DNA of 64,000 bases from Roseiarcus sp963767245 (lineage in GTDB: Bacteria > Pseudomonadota > Alphaproteobacteria > Rhizobiales > Beijerinckiaceae): the NCBI GenBank assembly GCA_963767245.1, contig CAVYDG010000022.1:1-64000 (forward strand). The letters are read 5' to 3'. The notes beneath the pieces are model-generated. The model was not told where the DNA came from, ran no database searches, and worked only from the letters and a program-made list of their open reading frames with translations. Each line of letters begins with the position of its first letter. Position 1 is the stretch's first letter. This document shows, piece after piece, positions 28,397 through 36,689 of the stretch. Both the position numbers and the translations under genes were made by a program.

Positions 28397-29365
28397 TCAT
28401 CGGTCCGCGGTGTCGACGGTGATCGAAGAACCGTAGACCCGCGACACGCAGGTGCAGAGCTTCTGGTTCTCCGCCTTCTCAGCATCGCTGAAAAAGACGT
28501 CGCGATGATCGACGATCCCGTCCGCCGCCAGGATCGTGAGCGCGCAAAGGCCGCATTCGCCGCGCCGGCAGTCGAAGATCATGCCGACACTCGCCTCTTC
28601 GAGCGCGTCCAGCATGGTCTGGTTCGCGTCGACCGCGATCTCAATGCCGAGCCGCGGAATCTTGATCACGAACGGGACAGAAGGATGGGCGCCGCTGTTG
28701 CCGAAAGTCTCGAAGCGCAGGCGATCCAACGGCCGTCCGCTCTCGCGCCAGCATCTCTTCGCCGCTTCGAGCATCCCGATCGGGCCGCAGACGTAGAGCT
28801 CGCCCTCTCCGTCGAGGCGGCGAAGCTCGGCGGCGATGTCGATCCGCTTTCCCTCGTCGCTCAGGAACAATTCGAGCCGGTCGCCGAGCCGCCCGGCGAG
28901 CTCCTCGGCCAGCGCCAGGTCAGCGCGGCTCCGGCAGGCATAGATGAGGCGAAACCGGGCGTGGGCTTCGGCGAGCGCCAGCGCGTGGGTGAAGATTGGG
29001 GTCACGCCGATGCCGCCGGCCATGAGGAGATATTCGGACCGGCCAAGCGCGAGATTGAAATGGTTCGCGGGGGCGGAGAGCGCGATCCGGGCGCCCGGCC
29101 TTAAGCTCCACATATAGGCCGAGCCGCCCCTTGTGTTCTCAAGCAGCTTGACCGCGATTCGATAGACCCCGTCGGCGCACGGGCCAACGATCGAATAGGA
29201 GCGGATGTCGGGCCGGCCGCGGATCATGACCGAGACGTTGATATGGCTGCCGGGCGAGGCGGTGACGAACTCGCCTTTGGGCTCGATCTCGATCAGGCGA
29301 ATGGCCGGCGTCAGGTCGCGGGTCGCGCGGACCACGCCGTCGCGCCATTCGATGACTTCCGCCAT
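28397..29365 (-). CDS. Oxygenase reductase component (phthalate dioxygenase reductase/VanB type)
   Basis: 322 residues from ATG 29365, 8 bp after the oxygenase stop. Domains in order: FMN-binding ferredoxin reductase fold with R-S-Y-S-I near residue 55, NAD-binding G-G-I-G-V-T-P-I near 115, and a C-terminal plant-type 2Fe-2S domain with D-C-R-R-G-E-C-G-L-C and the fourth Cys in K-L-C-T-C. It passes electrons from NADH through FMN and 2Fe-2S to the adjacent Rieske oxygenase. Convergent with the flavoprotein gene; 138 bp separate their stops, with no clear terminator. Confidence 0.93.
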   Translation of the reverse strand: MAEVIEWRDGVVRATRDLTPAIRLIEIEPKGEFVTASPGSHINVSVMIRGRPDIRSYSIVGPCADGVYRIAVKLLENTRGGSAYMWSLRPGARIALSAPANHFNLALGRSEYLLMAGGIGVTPIFTHALALAEAHARFRLIYACRSRADLALAEELAGRLGDRLELFLSDEGKRIDIAAELRRLDGEGELYVCGPIGMLEAAKRCWRESGRPLDRLRFETFGNSGAHPSVPFVIKIPRLGIEIAVDANQTMLDALEEASVGMIFDCRRGECGLCALTILAADGIVDHRDVFFSDAEKAENQKLCTCVSRVYGSSITVDTADR

Positions 29366-29373
29366 CGGGGACG

Positions 29374-30441
29374 CTATTCCGCCGCCTGATGCGCGCCTTG
29401 CCCCTGCTCGCGGGCTAGCATCGCATCGATCAGCCGGCGCGCCCATAGCGCGCCCGCGTCGATGTTGAGATTATAGAACGGTGAGCGCGGATTGCGGTCG
29501 ATGGCGCGCTGCTGCGCCTCAAGCACGACATGGTCCTGATCATAGACGCCCTTGCCTTCGTTGACATGGGCGCGCTGCAGGTCACGGGTCAGCTGGTCGT
29601 CGTCGGTCCGAAAGGTGCGGACAAAATTCCAGAAATAATGGCAGCTTGTTTCCGTCTCCGGCGCAAGCGCGGCGAGGAAGGCGCCGTTCACGCCCTTCGA
29701 ACGGTCGCCCCCGCGCGCGCCCGAGCCGGTCGGCGCGACGCCGACGTCGCCGATCACCACCGCTGGCGCCTGGAACGTGACGATCTGCCAGCGATCGGCG
29801 CGGCCGGGCTTGCCGAGTTGCCATGCCCAGAATGGCGGCGGTTCGATATCGATCATCCAGCGCGACATGGTCGCAGCGCGATCGGTATGGGTCACTTCGA
29901 ACGGCGTATCGAGGATCGCGTCGTCGCCGATGCTGCCGGCATGAACATAGGTCTCGTGAGTGAGGTCCATCAGATTGTCGACCACCAGCCGGTAGTCGCA
30001 CTTGAGCGAGTAGAAGGTCCCGCCCTCGCCTTTCCATGCCTCCCCGTCGTTCCAATGAAAATCGGGCATCGCGGCGGGATCGGCGAGGGCCGGATCGCCC
30101 GGCCAGACCCAGACCAGCCGATGGCGCTCGACGACCGGATAGCTTCGCACGCAGGCGGAAGGGTTGATCGTCTTCTGCACCGGCATATGGGTGCAGCGCC
30201 CGGCCGAATTGAACACGAGGCCATGATAGCCGCACACCACCTGATCGCCGACCAGCCGCCCCATCGACAGCGGCAGCAACCGATGCCAGCACGCGTCTTC
30301 GAGCGCCGCGACGACGCCGTCGGCGCGGCGGAAGAGCACGATGTCGTGGCCGCAGATGGTCCGGGCTGCGAGCGTGCGCTCGATCTCGTGGCCCCAGGCG
30401 GCGGGATACCACGCGTTCAAGGGGAAGGGCCTGCTCGCCAT
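29374..30441 (-). CDS. Rieske oxygenase, aromatic O-demethylase (VanA) type
   Basis: 355 residues from ATG 30441 (M-A-S-R-P-F-P-L-N-A-W-Y). Rieske centre: C-W-H near residue 50 and C-G-Y-H about 17 residues later. Mononuclear iron site: D-N-L-M-D-L-T-H-E-T-Y-V-H near 165-180. The short length and single subunit fit the VanA/dicamba demethylase group rather than two-subunit ring dioxygenases. It probably removes a methyl group or hydroxylates a small aromatic (or betaine-like) compound with its neighbour as reductase. The adjacent Liv-type importer points the same way; substrate is inferred. Confidence 0.92.
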   Translation of the reverse strand: MASRPFPLNAWYPAAWGHEIERTLAARTICGHDIVLFRRADGVVAALEDACWHRLLPLSMGRLVGDQVVCGYHGLVFNSAGRCTHMPVQKTINPSACVRSYPVVERHRLVWVWPGDPALADPAAMPDFHWNDGEAWKGEGGTFYSLKCDYRLVVDNLMDLTHETYVHAGSIGDDAILDTPFEVTHTDRAATMSRWMIDIEPPPFWAWQLGKPGRADRWQIVTFQAPAVVIGDVGVAPTGSGARGGDRSKGVNGAFLAALAPETETSCHYFWNFVRTFRTDDDQLTRDLQRAHVNEGKGVYDQDHVVLEAQQRAIDRNPRSPFYNLNIDAGALWARRLIDAMLAREQGQGAHQAAE

Positions 30442-30786
30442 CGCTTTCCTCCCGATCCGTCCCTCAGACAGCTTTCGCCAAGCCATCAACGAAATCTGCG
30501 CCTGATGCAGCCTCTACGCAAGCCGGGCGGATCCGCTTTTGACATTCGCCGCGCGGAGCACCAGCATCGCGTGCGCCGCCGCTTCCCCGCGGGAGGCGCG
30601 AAGCGGAGGAAACCGAATGAGGTGGAGTTTCGCCCAACATTTTGCGCCCATTGTCCAAGACCTGTTCGGCCGCGCGCCCGGTCGTGATTCCTTCCTTCGA
30701 AGCACGGGCGAGGCCATTCAATTCCTGACTCCGCGGAAGCGCTTGCGCCTCCACGGGCGAACGAAAGCGGCTTGAGGGAGGATCAG
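30442..30786. other. Divergent intergenic region, oxygenase and Liv operons
   Basis: About 345 bases between divergent starts. I find no convincing gene: the apparent frames on both strands lack starts, ribosome sites and recognisable content. GAGGGAG at 30774-30780 is the ribosome site of the binding-protein gene (7-nt spacing to ATG 30787), which settles that start. Promoters for both operons must lie here, but no clear -35/-10 pair or operator could be picked by eye. No regulator gene is adjacent. Confidence 0.5.
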
Positions 30787-32049
30787 ATGCGAAACTTGAC
30801 GCGGCGCGAATTCGGGTCATTGGCGGCGGGGATTTCTGCGGCGACCTTTTTCCGGCCGGCCCTGGCGAAGTCGGCCGAGGGGCCGCTCAGGATCGGCTAT
30901 ACGATGCCGCTGAGCGGGGGCCTCGCGGGCAACGGCAGGCCGGCGTTCCTCGCCCACAAGCTCTGGGTCGAACACGTCAACGCCAAGGGCGGGTTGCTCG
31001 GACGCATCGTCGAGCTCGTCAACTACGACGACCAGAGCAACGCGGGTCAAGTGCCGGCGCTCTACACCAAGCTGATCGAAGTCGACAAAGTGGACCTCGT
31101 CGTCTCGAGTTATTCGACCGCGCTGATCGCGCCGGCGATGCCGGTGATCATGGCCCATGGAATGGCCTTTGTCACCCTGCTCGGCTCGGCCACCAACGAC
31201 GCTTTCCAATACGATCGCACCGTGAACGTCAGCCCGACCGGCGGCAACATGCAGCAGGATTTCGCCAAGGGGTTCTTCGAGGTGGCGATGAGCGCCGACC
31301 CGAAGCCGAAGACAGTGGCGATCGCCGGCCTCGACAGCGACTTTCTGCAGCGTTCAATGAAAAGCGCGCGAACGCAGGCAAAGGCGGCCGGCGTCGAAAT
31401 CGTCTACGACAAGAGCTATCCGCCGTCGACCGTCGACTATGGGCCGATCGTCCGGGCGATCCAGGCCGCAAAGCCTGACATTGTCTATCTTGCCTCCTAC
31501 CCCACTGACTCCGTCGGCTTGCTCAAAGCGATATACGAGGCCAAGCTCTCGGCGACGGTCGTCGGCGGCGGCATGATCGGGCCCCAGATCACCGCGATCA
31601 AGGCGCAGTTTGGGCCCCTGCTCAACAACCTCTTGTGCTGGGACGTCTATGCTCCCGAGCCAACGTTGAAATTTCCGGGGGTCGAGGCCTTCCTCGAACG
31701 CTATCGCGCCGCCGCCGAGAAGGAGAAAACGGACCCGCTCGGGCTTTACGCGCCGCCGCTCGCCTATGCGCAGATGCAAGTGATGGAACAGGCGGTCGCC
31801 CGGGTCGGCAAGATCGACCAGGAAGCGATCGGCGCAGATTTCCACGCGAGCACGTTCCCGACCGTGCTTGGCGATCTGAAATTCGACGCCAGAGGCGAGT
31901 GGGTGCACGAACGCAATCTTTATGTCCAGTATCAAGGCGTGAAGGGGAATGACGTCGAGCAATTCAAGCAGCCCGGCGTGGAGGTCATCCTCTATCCGGA
32001 TCAATACAAGTCCGGGAAACTCCTGACGCCGTTCCCGGCGGCGGCCTGA
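30787..32049 (+). CDS. Branched-chain amino acid-type ABC transporter, substrate-binding protein
   Basis: 420 residues with a twin-arginine signal (T-R-R-E-F-G at residues 5-10, hydrophobic core, cleavage after A-L-A), so it is exported folded. The mature part opens L-R-I-G-Y-T-M-P-L-S-G, standard for LivJ-type (peripla_BP_6) proteins, and contains V-V-S-S-Y-S-T-A-L-I-A-P-A. Such proteins bind amino acids, but many relatives near aromatic-degradation genes bind aromatic acids. First gene of a five-gene operon divergent from a Rieske oxygenase pair. Confidence 0.93.
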   Translation: MRNLTRREFGSLAAGISAATFFRPALAKSAEGPLRIGYTMPLSGGLAGNGRPAFLAHKLWVEHVNAKGGLLGRIVELVNYDDQSNAGQVPALYTKLIEVDKVDLVVSSYSTALIAPAMPVIMAHGMAFVTLLGSATNDAFQYDRTVNVSPTGGNMQQDFAKGFFEVAMSADPKPKTVAIAGLDSDFLQRSMKSARTQAKAAGVEIVYDKSYPPSTVDYGPIVRAIQAAKPDIVYLASYPTDSVGLLKAIYEAKLSATVVGGGMIGPQITAIKAQFGPLLNNLLCWDVYAPEPTLKFPGVEAFLERYRAAAEKEKTDPLGLYAPPLAYAQMQVMEQAVARVGKIDQEAIGADFHASTFPTVLGDLKFDARGEWVHERNLYVQYQGVKGNDVEQFKQPGVEVILYPDQYKSGKLLTPFPAAA

Positions 32050-32198
32050 GGCGCGCGACGGCTCCTGGCTTGTCGACAGGCGATCGGTTCGCCGTCGGTC
32101 GCCCCGATCTCGATGAGCCGGCCGGCGCTTAAGGCTTCGGTGTTGGTCCGGATAGGCCCGCCCGTCGCGCCCAGCTTCCCAGAAGGACGCCCCTCCAG

Positions 32199-33080
32199 AT
32201 GACGCTCGATCCGGTCCTCCTTCTTAACGCTCTCGCTTCGGGACTCCTGCTCGGCGCATTCTACGCGCTTGCGGCGTCAGGGCTGGCGGTGGCGTTCGGG
32301 CTGCTCGACGTCGTCAATATCGCCCATCCGGCGATTATGGTCGCCGCGGCCTTTGCCGTTTCCGCGCTTTCCGAGGCGACGGGGCTCGATCCGGCGCTGA
32401 CGACTCTCATTGTGGCGGCGCCTCTCGCACTCGCCGGCGCCGCCCTCTATCGAGCCTATCATTTCTTCTTCGAGCGGCGCGGCGACGAATCGATTCGAGG
32501 CTTGGCCTTCTTCTTCGGCTTGATGTTCCTCATCGAGACTGCGCTCCTGATGATTTGGGGAGCAGACCAGAGGTTTGTCGAAGCGCCGTACACGAACGGC
32601 GTGGTCTCGTTGGGCAAGATTGACTTGCCGCTGCGCATGGTCGTTCCGGCGGCCGTTTCGCTCGTCGCGTTCGCGGGGGTATACGCGTTCCTGAAGGCGA
32701 CTTTTCTCGGTCGCGCGATCGCAGCGGTTTCTCAGGACCGCGAAGCGTTGCGGCTGATGGCCGTCAATCCGGTCCGGGTGAAGACTGTCGCCTTCGCCCT
32801 GTCGGTTACGCTTGCCGCCCTGGCCGGCGGCGCGCTGATCGTGATCCAGCCGGTCGATTCCGCCTCGGGCCGAATATTCATTGGGCGCCTCTTCGCCATC
32901 GTCATCATGGGCGGCCTTGGCTCCTTGCCGGGGACGTTGATTGCTGGCCTGCTTTTCGGCGTCATCGAGGACATGACGGCGACGCTCTTTGGCCCCTCCT
33001 GGTCGCCGGCCGTCGCTTTCGGTCTGCTGCTCGGCTTCCTGGCGCTGCGTCCGCGCGGCCTGCTCGGAGCAGCGGTGTGA
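32199..33080 (+). CDS. livH: ABC transporter permease, LivH type
   Basis: 293 residues, about eight membrane helices. It opens with L-L-N-A-L-A-S-G-L-L-L-G-A-F-Y-A-L, as LivH proteins do, and carries the ATPase-coupling segment S-Q-D-R-E-A-L-R-L-M-A-V near residue 178. A 149-bp gap follows the binding-protein gene and may hold a weak terminator or processing site. Its stop overlaps the next start (GTGA). Inner-membrane channel half of the Liv importer. Confidence 0.92.
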   Translation: MTLDPVLLLNALASGLLLGAFYALAASGLAVAFGLLDVVNIAHPAIMVAAAFAVSALSEATGLDPALTTLIVAAPLALAGAALYRAYHFFFERRGDESIRGLAFFFGLMFLIETALLMIWGADQRFVEAPYTNGVVSLGKIDLPLRMVVPAAVSLVAFAGVYAFLKATFLGRAIAAVSQDREALRLMAVNPVRVKTVAFALSVTLAALAGGALIVIQPVDSASGRIFIGRLFAIVIMGGLGSLPGTLIAGLLFGVIEDMTATLFGPSWSPAVAFGLLLGFLALRPRGLLGAAV

Positions 33081-34045
33081 CGGATTCCGGGAGCTTTCGA
33101 TTCTGGGTTCGGGCAATGACCTTGGCGATAGCGAGTCTCGTCGCAGTCTCCCTCATCCTGCGCGCCGCGCACAACGACTACGCGTTCTATCTCGCCTACC
33201 TCGTCTTTCAATATGTCGCGCTCGCTCTCGGCTGGAACATTCTCGGCGGCTATGCCGGCTTCGTCAATTTCGGCGCCGCGGCGTTCTTCGCCGCGGGCGC
33301 CTATTCGACGGTCGCGCTGACCAAGACGATCGGCGCGTCGCTGCCGATCTGCGTGGCGGCCGGCGGCGCAGTCGGCGCGATTCTCGGCCTGGTGATGGGC
33401 GCGCTGACGCTTCGCTTGCGCGGGGTCTATTTCGCCATCTCGACGCTGTCGCTGTCGATGGTGCTTGAGACGCTCGTGGTCAATTGGTCCTACGTCGGCG
33501 GGTCGAGCGGCGCGTACCTCATTCGGCCGAAGGTCTTCGCGCCCTTCACGACCTATACTGAATATCTTTGCCTGACGATGTTTGTGATCGCGGCCGGGGC
33601 GGCCGTCGCCTCTGCGGCGATCGAGCGCTCGTCGATAGGGTCGGGGCTGGCGGCGATTCGCGACGATGAAATGGCGGCCGCCGCGCTCGGCGTTCCGACG
33701 TTGCAGCTCAAGCTCGTTGCGGCGACGATCAGCGGCGCGATCCTCGGCATGGTGGGAACGCCGCTGCCGTTCTACAATTCCTACGTCAACCCCAACTCCG
33801 CCTTCGCGATTGGCTATTCGGTCAACGCCCTCGCCATGGCGTTGGTCGGAGGCGTGGAAAGCTGGGTTGGCCCCGTCGCCGGAGCGTTGCTCCTCGGCTC
33901 GCTGCAACAGGTCGCGTTGGCCTTTGTCTCATCGTCAGCGAGCCTGGCGTTGACCGGGTTGGTGTTCATGGCCTTCGTCGCCCTCGCGCCTCGGGGGCTG
34001 ATCGGTCTTCTTAAGGCCCGCGGCCAGGCGCGAGGCGGGCCATGA
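33077..34045 (+). CDS. livM: ABC transporter permease, LivM type
   Basis: 322 residues from GTG 33077, overlapping livH by four bases. Membrane helices throughout, with the LivM landmarks L-G-W-N-I-L-G-G-Y-A-G-F-V-N-F-G near residue 50 and the coupling loop I-R-D-D-E-M-A-A-A-A-L-G-V near 195. Partner of LivH in the translocation pore. Its stop overlaps the livG start (ATGA), so all four membrane and ATPase genes are translationally linked. Confidence 0.93.
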   Translation: MTDSGSFRFWVRAMTLAIASLVAVSLILRAAHNDYAFYLAYLVFQYVALALGWNILGGYAGFVNFGAAAFFAAGAYSTVALTKTIGASLPICVAAGGAVGAILGLVMGALTLRLRGVYFAISTLSLSMVLETLVVNWSYVGGSSGAYLIRPKVFAPFTTYTEYLCLTMFVIAAGAAVASAAIERSSIGSGLAAIRDDEMAAAALGVPTLQLKLVAATISGAILGMVGTPLPFYNSYVNPNSAFAIGYSVNALAMALVGGVESWVGPVAGALLLGSLQQVALAFVSSSASLALTGLVFMAFVALAPRGLIGLLKARGQARGGP

Positions 34046-34755
34046 ACGCCCCGCTATTGCAGGTGAGGGCCTTGGGCAAGCGCTTCGGCGGCTTCGTGGC
34101 GCTCTCCGGGATCGACCTTTCGGTCGCGCGCGGCGAACGCGTCGGCGTGATCGGTCCGAACGGGTCGGGCAAGAGCACGCTCGTCAATTGCCTAGGCGGC
34201 GTCTTTATGCGGCACGAGGGCGATATCGAATTCGACGGCGCGGCCCTCAAGGGAGTTCCGGCCTACAGGCGAGCAAAGCTCGGCCTGGCGCGCACGTTTC
34301 AGTTGCCGCGCGCCTTCGCGAGCCTCACGGTCGCGGAAAACGTCGAAATCCCTCTGCGCTTCCTGGGCGCCGACGGCCCGATATCGGTTCGCGCGCGAGA
34401 GGGTCTGGAGCGCGTGGGCCTTGCGGGCAAAGCGAATTCAAGACCCGGGGAATTGACGCAAGCGGATCTGCGCCGCCTCGAACTCGCCCGGGCGCTTGCC
34501 TGCCGCCCGAAGCTGCTCATCGCCGACGAGGCCATGGCGGGTCTCTCACACTCGGAGGTCGACGAGATCCTGGCGCTGCTGTTCGCAGTCAACGCCGACG
34601 GAGTCGCGGTCGTCATGATCGAGCACATCATGCGCGCGGTCAGCGCCTTCGCCGAGCGCCTTCTGGTGTTCGTCGCCGGCCGCCAAGTCGCCGACGGCCC
34701 AACCGCGGAGGTCTTGCGGCTGAAAGAAGTCGAGGCGGCCTATCTTGGCGAATGA
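34042..34755 (+). CDS. livG: ABC transporter ATPase, LivG type, with degenerate signature motif
   Basis: 237 residues. Walker A G-P-N-G-S-G-K-S-T and Walker B L-L-I-A-D-E-A-M-A-G-L are normal, and the switch His is in I-E-H-I-M. The ABC signature, normally near L-S-x-G-x-x-R-R in LivG, reads L-T-Q-A-D-L-R-R, so the conserved Gly is gone. With LivF having a normal signature, the pair would form one canonical and one degenerate ATP site, as in several asymmetric importers, or activity is reduced. Confidence 0.9.
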   Translation: MNAPLLQVRALGKRFGGFVALSGIDLSVARGERVGVIGPNGSGKSTLVNCLGGVFMRHEGDIEFDGAALKGVPAYRRAKLGLARTFQLPRAFASLTVAENVEIPLRFLGADGPISVRAREGLERVGLAGKANSRPGELTQADLRRLELARALACRPKLLIADEAMAGLSHSEVDEILALLFAVNADGVAVVMIEHIMRAVSAFAERLLVFVAGRQVADGPTAEVLRLKEVEAAYLGE

Positions 34756-35479
34756 CGCCCTTTCCATCCGCGGCCTCGTCGCCGGTTATGGCGCGGTCCG
34801 AGCGCTCGACGGCGTGTCGATGGACGTCGGGCCCGGCCAGACGGTTGCGCTGCTTGGCGCCAACGGCAACGGCAAAACGACGCTGATGCGATGCGCGCTC
34901 GGTCTGGTGAAGCCGTGGGAGGGCGAGATTCGCGCCACTCTGGGCTCGCGGTCCGCGATCCTCAGTCGTCTCGAACCGGAGGAAATTGTCGAATTCGGCG
35001 TGGTCCTGGTCCCCGAAGGGCGGAGACTTTTCAAGGACCTCAGCGTGGAGGATAATCTCGCGCTCGGCGCCTATCGGCCAGCGGCGCGCCGTCGTTACGC
35101 TGAAAACCTGGCTCGCTGCTTCGAGATCTTTCCGCCTCTCGAGGAGAGGCGCAAACAGCGCGTCGGCGCGATGAGCGGGGGCGAACAGCAAATGGTCGCG
35201 CTTGGCCGCGCCTTGATGGCGGCGCCCGAGATCCTGCTCGTGGACGAGCCCTCGGTCGGGCTTGCGCCGATGCTGGTGCGCAAAACGATCGACGTCATCG
35301 CCGACTTGAAACGCCGCCTTGGCCTCACCGTGCTGATCGCCGAGCAAAATCTTGTCCAGGCGATCCGCATCATGGATCGGGGATATGTCCTTGCTCACGG
35401 CCGGGTGGCTTTCGAGGGACGGTCGGCGGCGGAACTATCGGAAAGCCTGCTCGTGCGCGACATCTACCTCGGGCGCTAG
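34745..35479 (+). CDS. livF: ABC transporter ATPase, LivF type
   Basis: 244 residues from TTG 34745; the nearby ATG at 34752 is out of frame, so the TTG start with an 11-base overlap of livG is preferred. Walker A G-A-N-G-N-G-K-T-T, Q-loop near V-P-E-G-R-R-L-F, signature M-S-G-G-E-Q-Q-M-V, Walker B I-L-L-V-D-E-P-S-V-G-L and I-A-E-Q-N. All intact. Last gene of the Liv operon; an IS110 element follows 200 bp later. Confidence 0.92.
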   Translation: MANDALSIRGLVAGYGAVRALDGVSMDVGPGQTVALLGANGNGKTTLMRCALGLVKPWEGEIRATLGSRSAILSRLEPEEIVEFGVVLVPEGRRLFKDLSVEDNLALGAYRPAARRRYAENLARCFEIFPPLEERRKQRVGAMSGGEQQMVALGRALMAAPEILLVDEPSVGLAPMLVRKTIDVIADLKRRLGLTVLIAEQNLVQAIRIMDRGYVLAHGRVAFEGRSAAELSESLLVRDIYLGR

Positions 35480-35520
35480 CGCCTTCTGCTTGTCTTATGA
35501 CTTTTCGCGCCGAGAAGGCG
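35480..35520 (+). terminator. Possible terminator hairpin after the Liv operon
   Basis: CGCCTTCT at 35480-35487 and AGAAGGCG at 35513-35520 form a perfect 8-bp inverted repeat immediately after the livF stop, with a 25-nt loop. There is no T-run, so if it acts at all it would be Rho-assisted or message-protecting. Weak call. Confidence 0.3.
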
Positions 35521-35693
35521 AGAAGGAACCGCTGGGAGAGGGTGGCTGCCCTCTCGTCAGCGGCGAGGGTCGGATCGGGAGTATGCTGACCGTTTGACGG
35601 GCCGAGCTAGAGTTTGATCGCCCTCGTCTTTTCCTTTGGCCTGTACGGATACCCGGGGGAGAGCCCCGAATGACAAGCAGAGGCGCGGAAAAG

Positions 35694-36632
35694 ATGAAGA
35701 ACGATACCATTGGCGTCGATGTGTCGAAAGACCATCTCGACGCCGACCGGCTGGCCGACGGGGCAAGCCGCCGTTTCGTCAACGACACGGGCGGGCGCAA
35801 GGCGCTTCTCAAATGGCTGGCGGAAAAGCCTGTGGAACGCGTCGTCTTCGAGCCGACCGGCCCCTATCATCGCGCCTTCGAAAGCGCGCTCGGGGCGGCC
35901 GGCGTCCCGTTCGCCAAGGTCAATCCCCGTCAGGCGCGTCGCTTCGCCGAGGCCACTGGCAAGCTCGCCAAGACCGATCGCCTGGACGCGGCGATGCTCG
36001 CTCGCATGGGCGCGCTTCTCGAACTCGAGGCTCGGCCCGCCCGAAGCAATGCGTTGCTCGAACTCAAAGAGCTTCATATCGCTCGCGAGGCCCTGGTGAA
36101 GGACCGCACCGCCGCCAAGAATCGAGCCAAGACCCTGACGCTATCCCTCTTGAGGAAGCATAACGCACAGCGTCTCGATCAAATCGAACGCCAGATTCAG
36201 GCGATCGAAACCGCTATCCTCGCCGCCATCGAAGCCGACGCCGACCTGGCCAGCCGTTTCGCAATCCTGACCACCATCCCGGGCGTCTCGGCCGTCACCG
36301 CCTTCGCCTTGCTGATCGCAATGCCCGAACTCGGCGCCCTCGACGCCGGCCAGGCCGCAAGCCTCGCCGGCCTCGCGCCGATCGCCCGACAGTCAGGGCG
36401 TTGGACCGGTCGCTCATTCATTCGCGGCGGTCGCGCCGACGTCCGCCAAGCCCTCTACATGCCAGCCCTCGTCGCGGCTCGCTTCAATCCGGACATGAAG
36501 GCCAAATACACACACCTCATCGACACCGGAAAACCCGCGAAAGTCGCCCTGACCGCTATCATGCGAAACCTCGTCGTCCTCGCAAACGCCCTCCTAAAGG
36601 CCAATCGCCCATGGACGCCAAGAATCGCTTGA
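35694..36632 (+). CDS. IS110-family transposase (DEDD type)
   Basis: 312 residues from ATG 35694 (M-K-N-D-T-I-G-V-D-V-S-K). The RuvC-like domain shows Asp in G-V-D-V-S-K, Glu in F-E-P-T-G-P-Y, and K-T-D-R-L-D-A. The C-terminal Transposase_20 domain has T-T-I-P-G-V-S-A-V-T and the serine region G-R-S-F-I-R-G-G-R-A-D-V-R. It looks intact. IS110 elements lack terminal inverted repeats; their ends and the bridge-RNA-coding flank (expected in the 210 bp upstream or the short gap downstream) could not be fixed by eye. Confidence 0.9.
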   Translation: MKNDTIGVDVSKDHLDADRLADGASRRFVNDTGGRKALLKWLAEKPVERVVFEPTGPYHRAFESALGAAGVPFAKVNPRQARRFAEATGKLAKTDRLDAAMLARMGALLELEARPARSNALLELKELHIAREALVKDRTAAKNRAKTLTLSLLRKHNAQRLDQIERQIQAIETAILAAIEADADLASRFAILTTIPGVSAVTAFALLIAMPELGALDAGQAASLAGLAPIARQSGRWTGRSFIRGGRADVRQALYMPALVAARFNPDMKAKYTHLIDTGKPAKVALTAIMRNLVVLANALLKANRPWTPRIA

Positions 36633-36689
36633 TCAATACGGATACTTTAGGTTTACGCGCGGATCGTCCCGCCGCGCCTCCTCCCCCCT

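Noticed and set aside
29530..30687. A 385-codon plus-strand open frame
   Set aside because: Antisense to the Rieske oxygenase, which has complete iron-ligand motifs.
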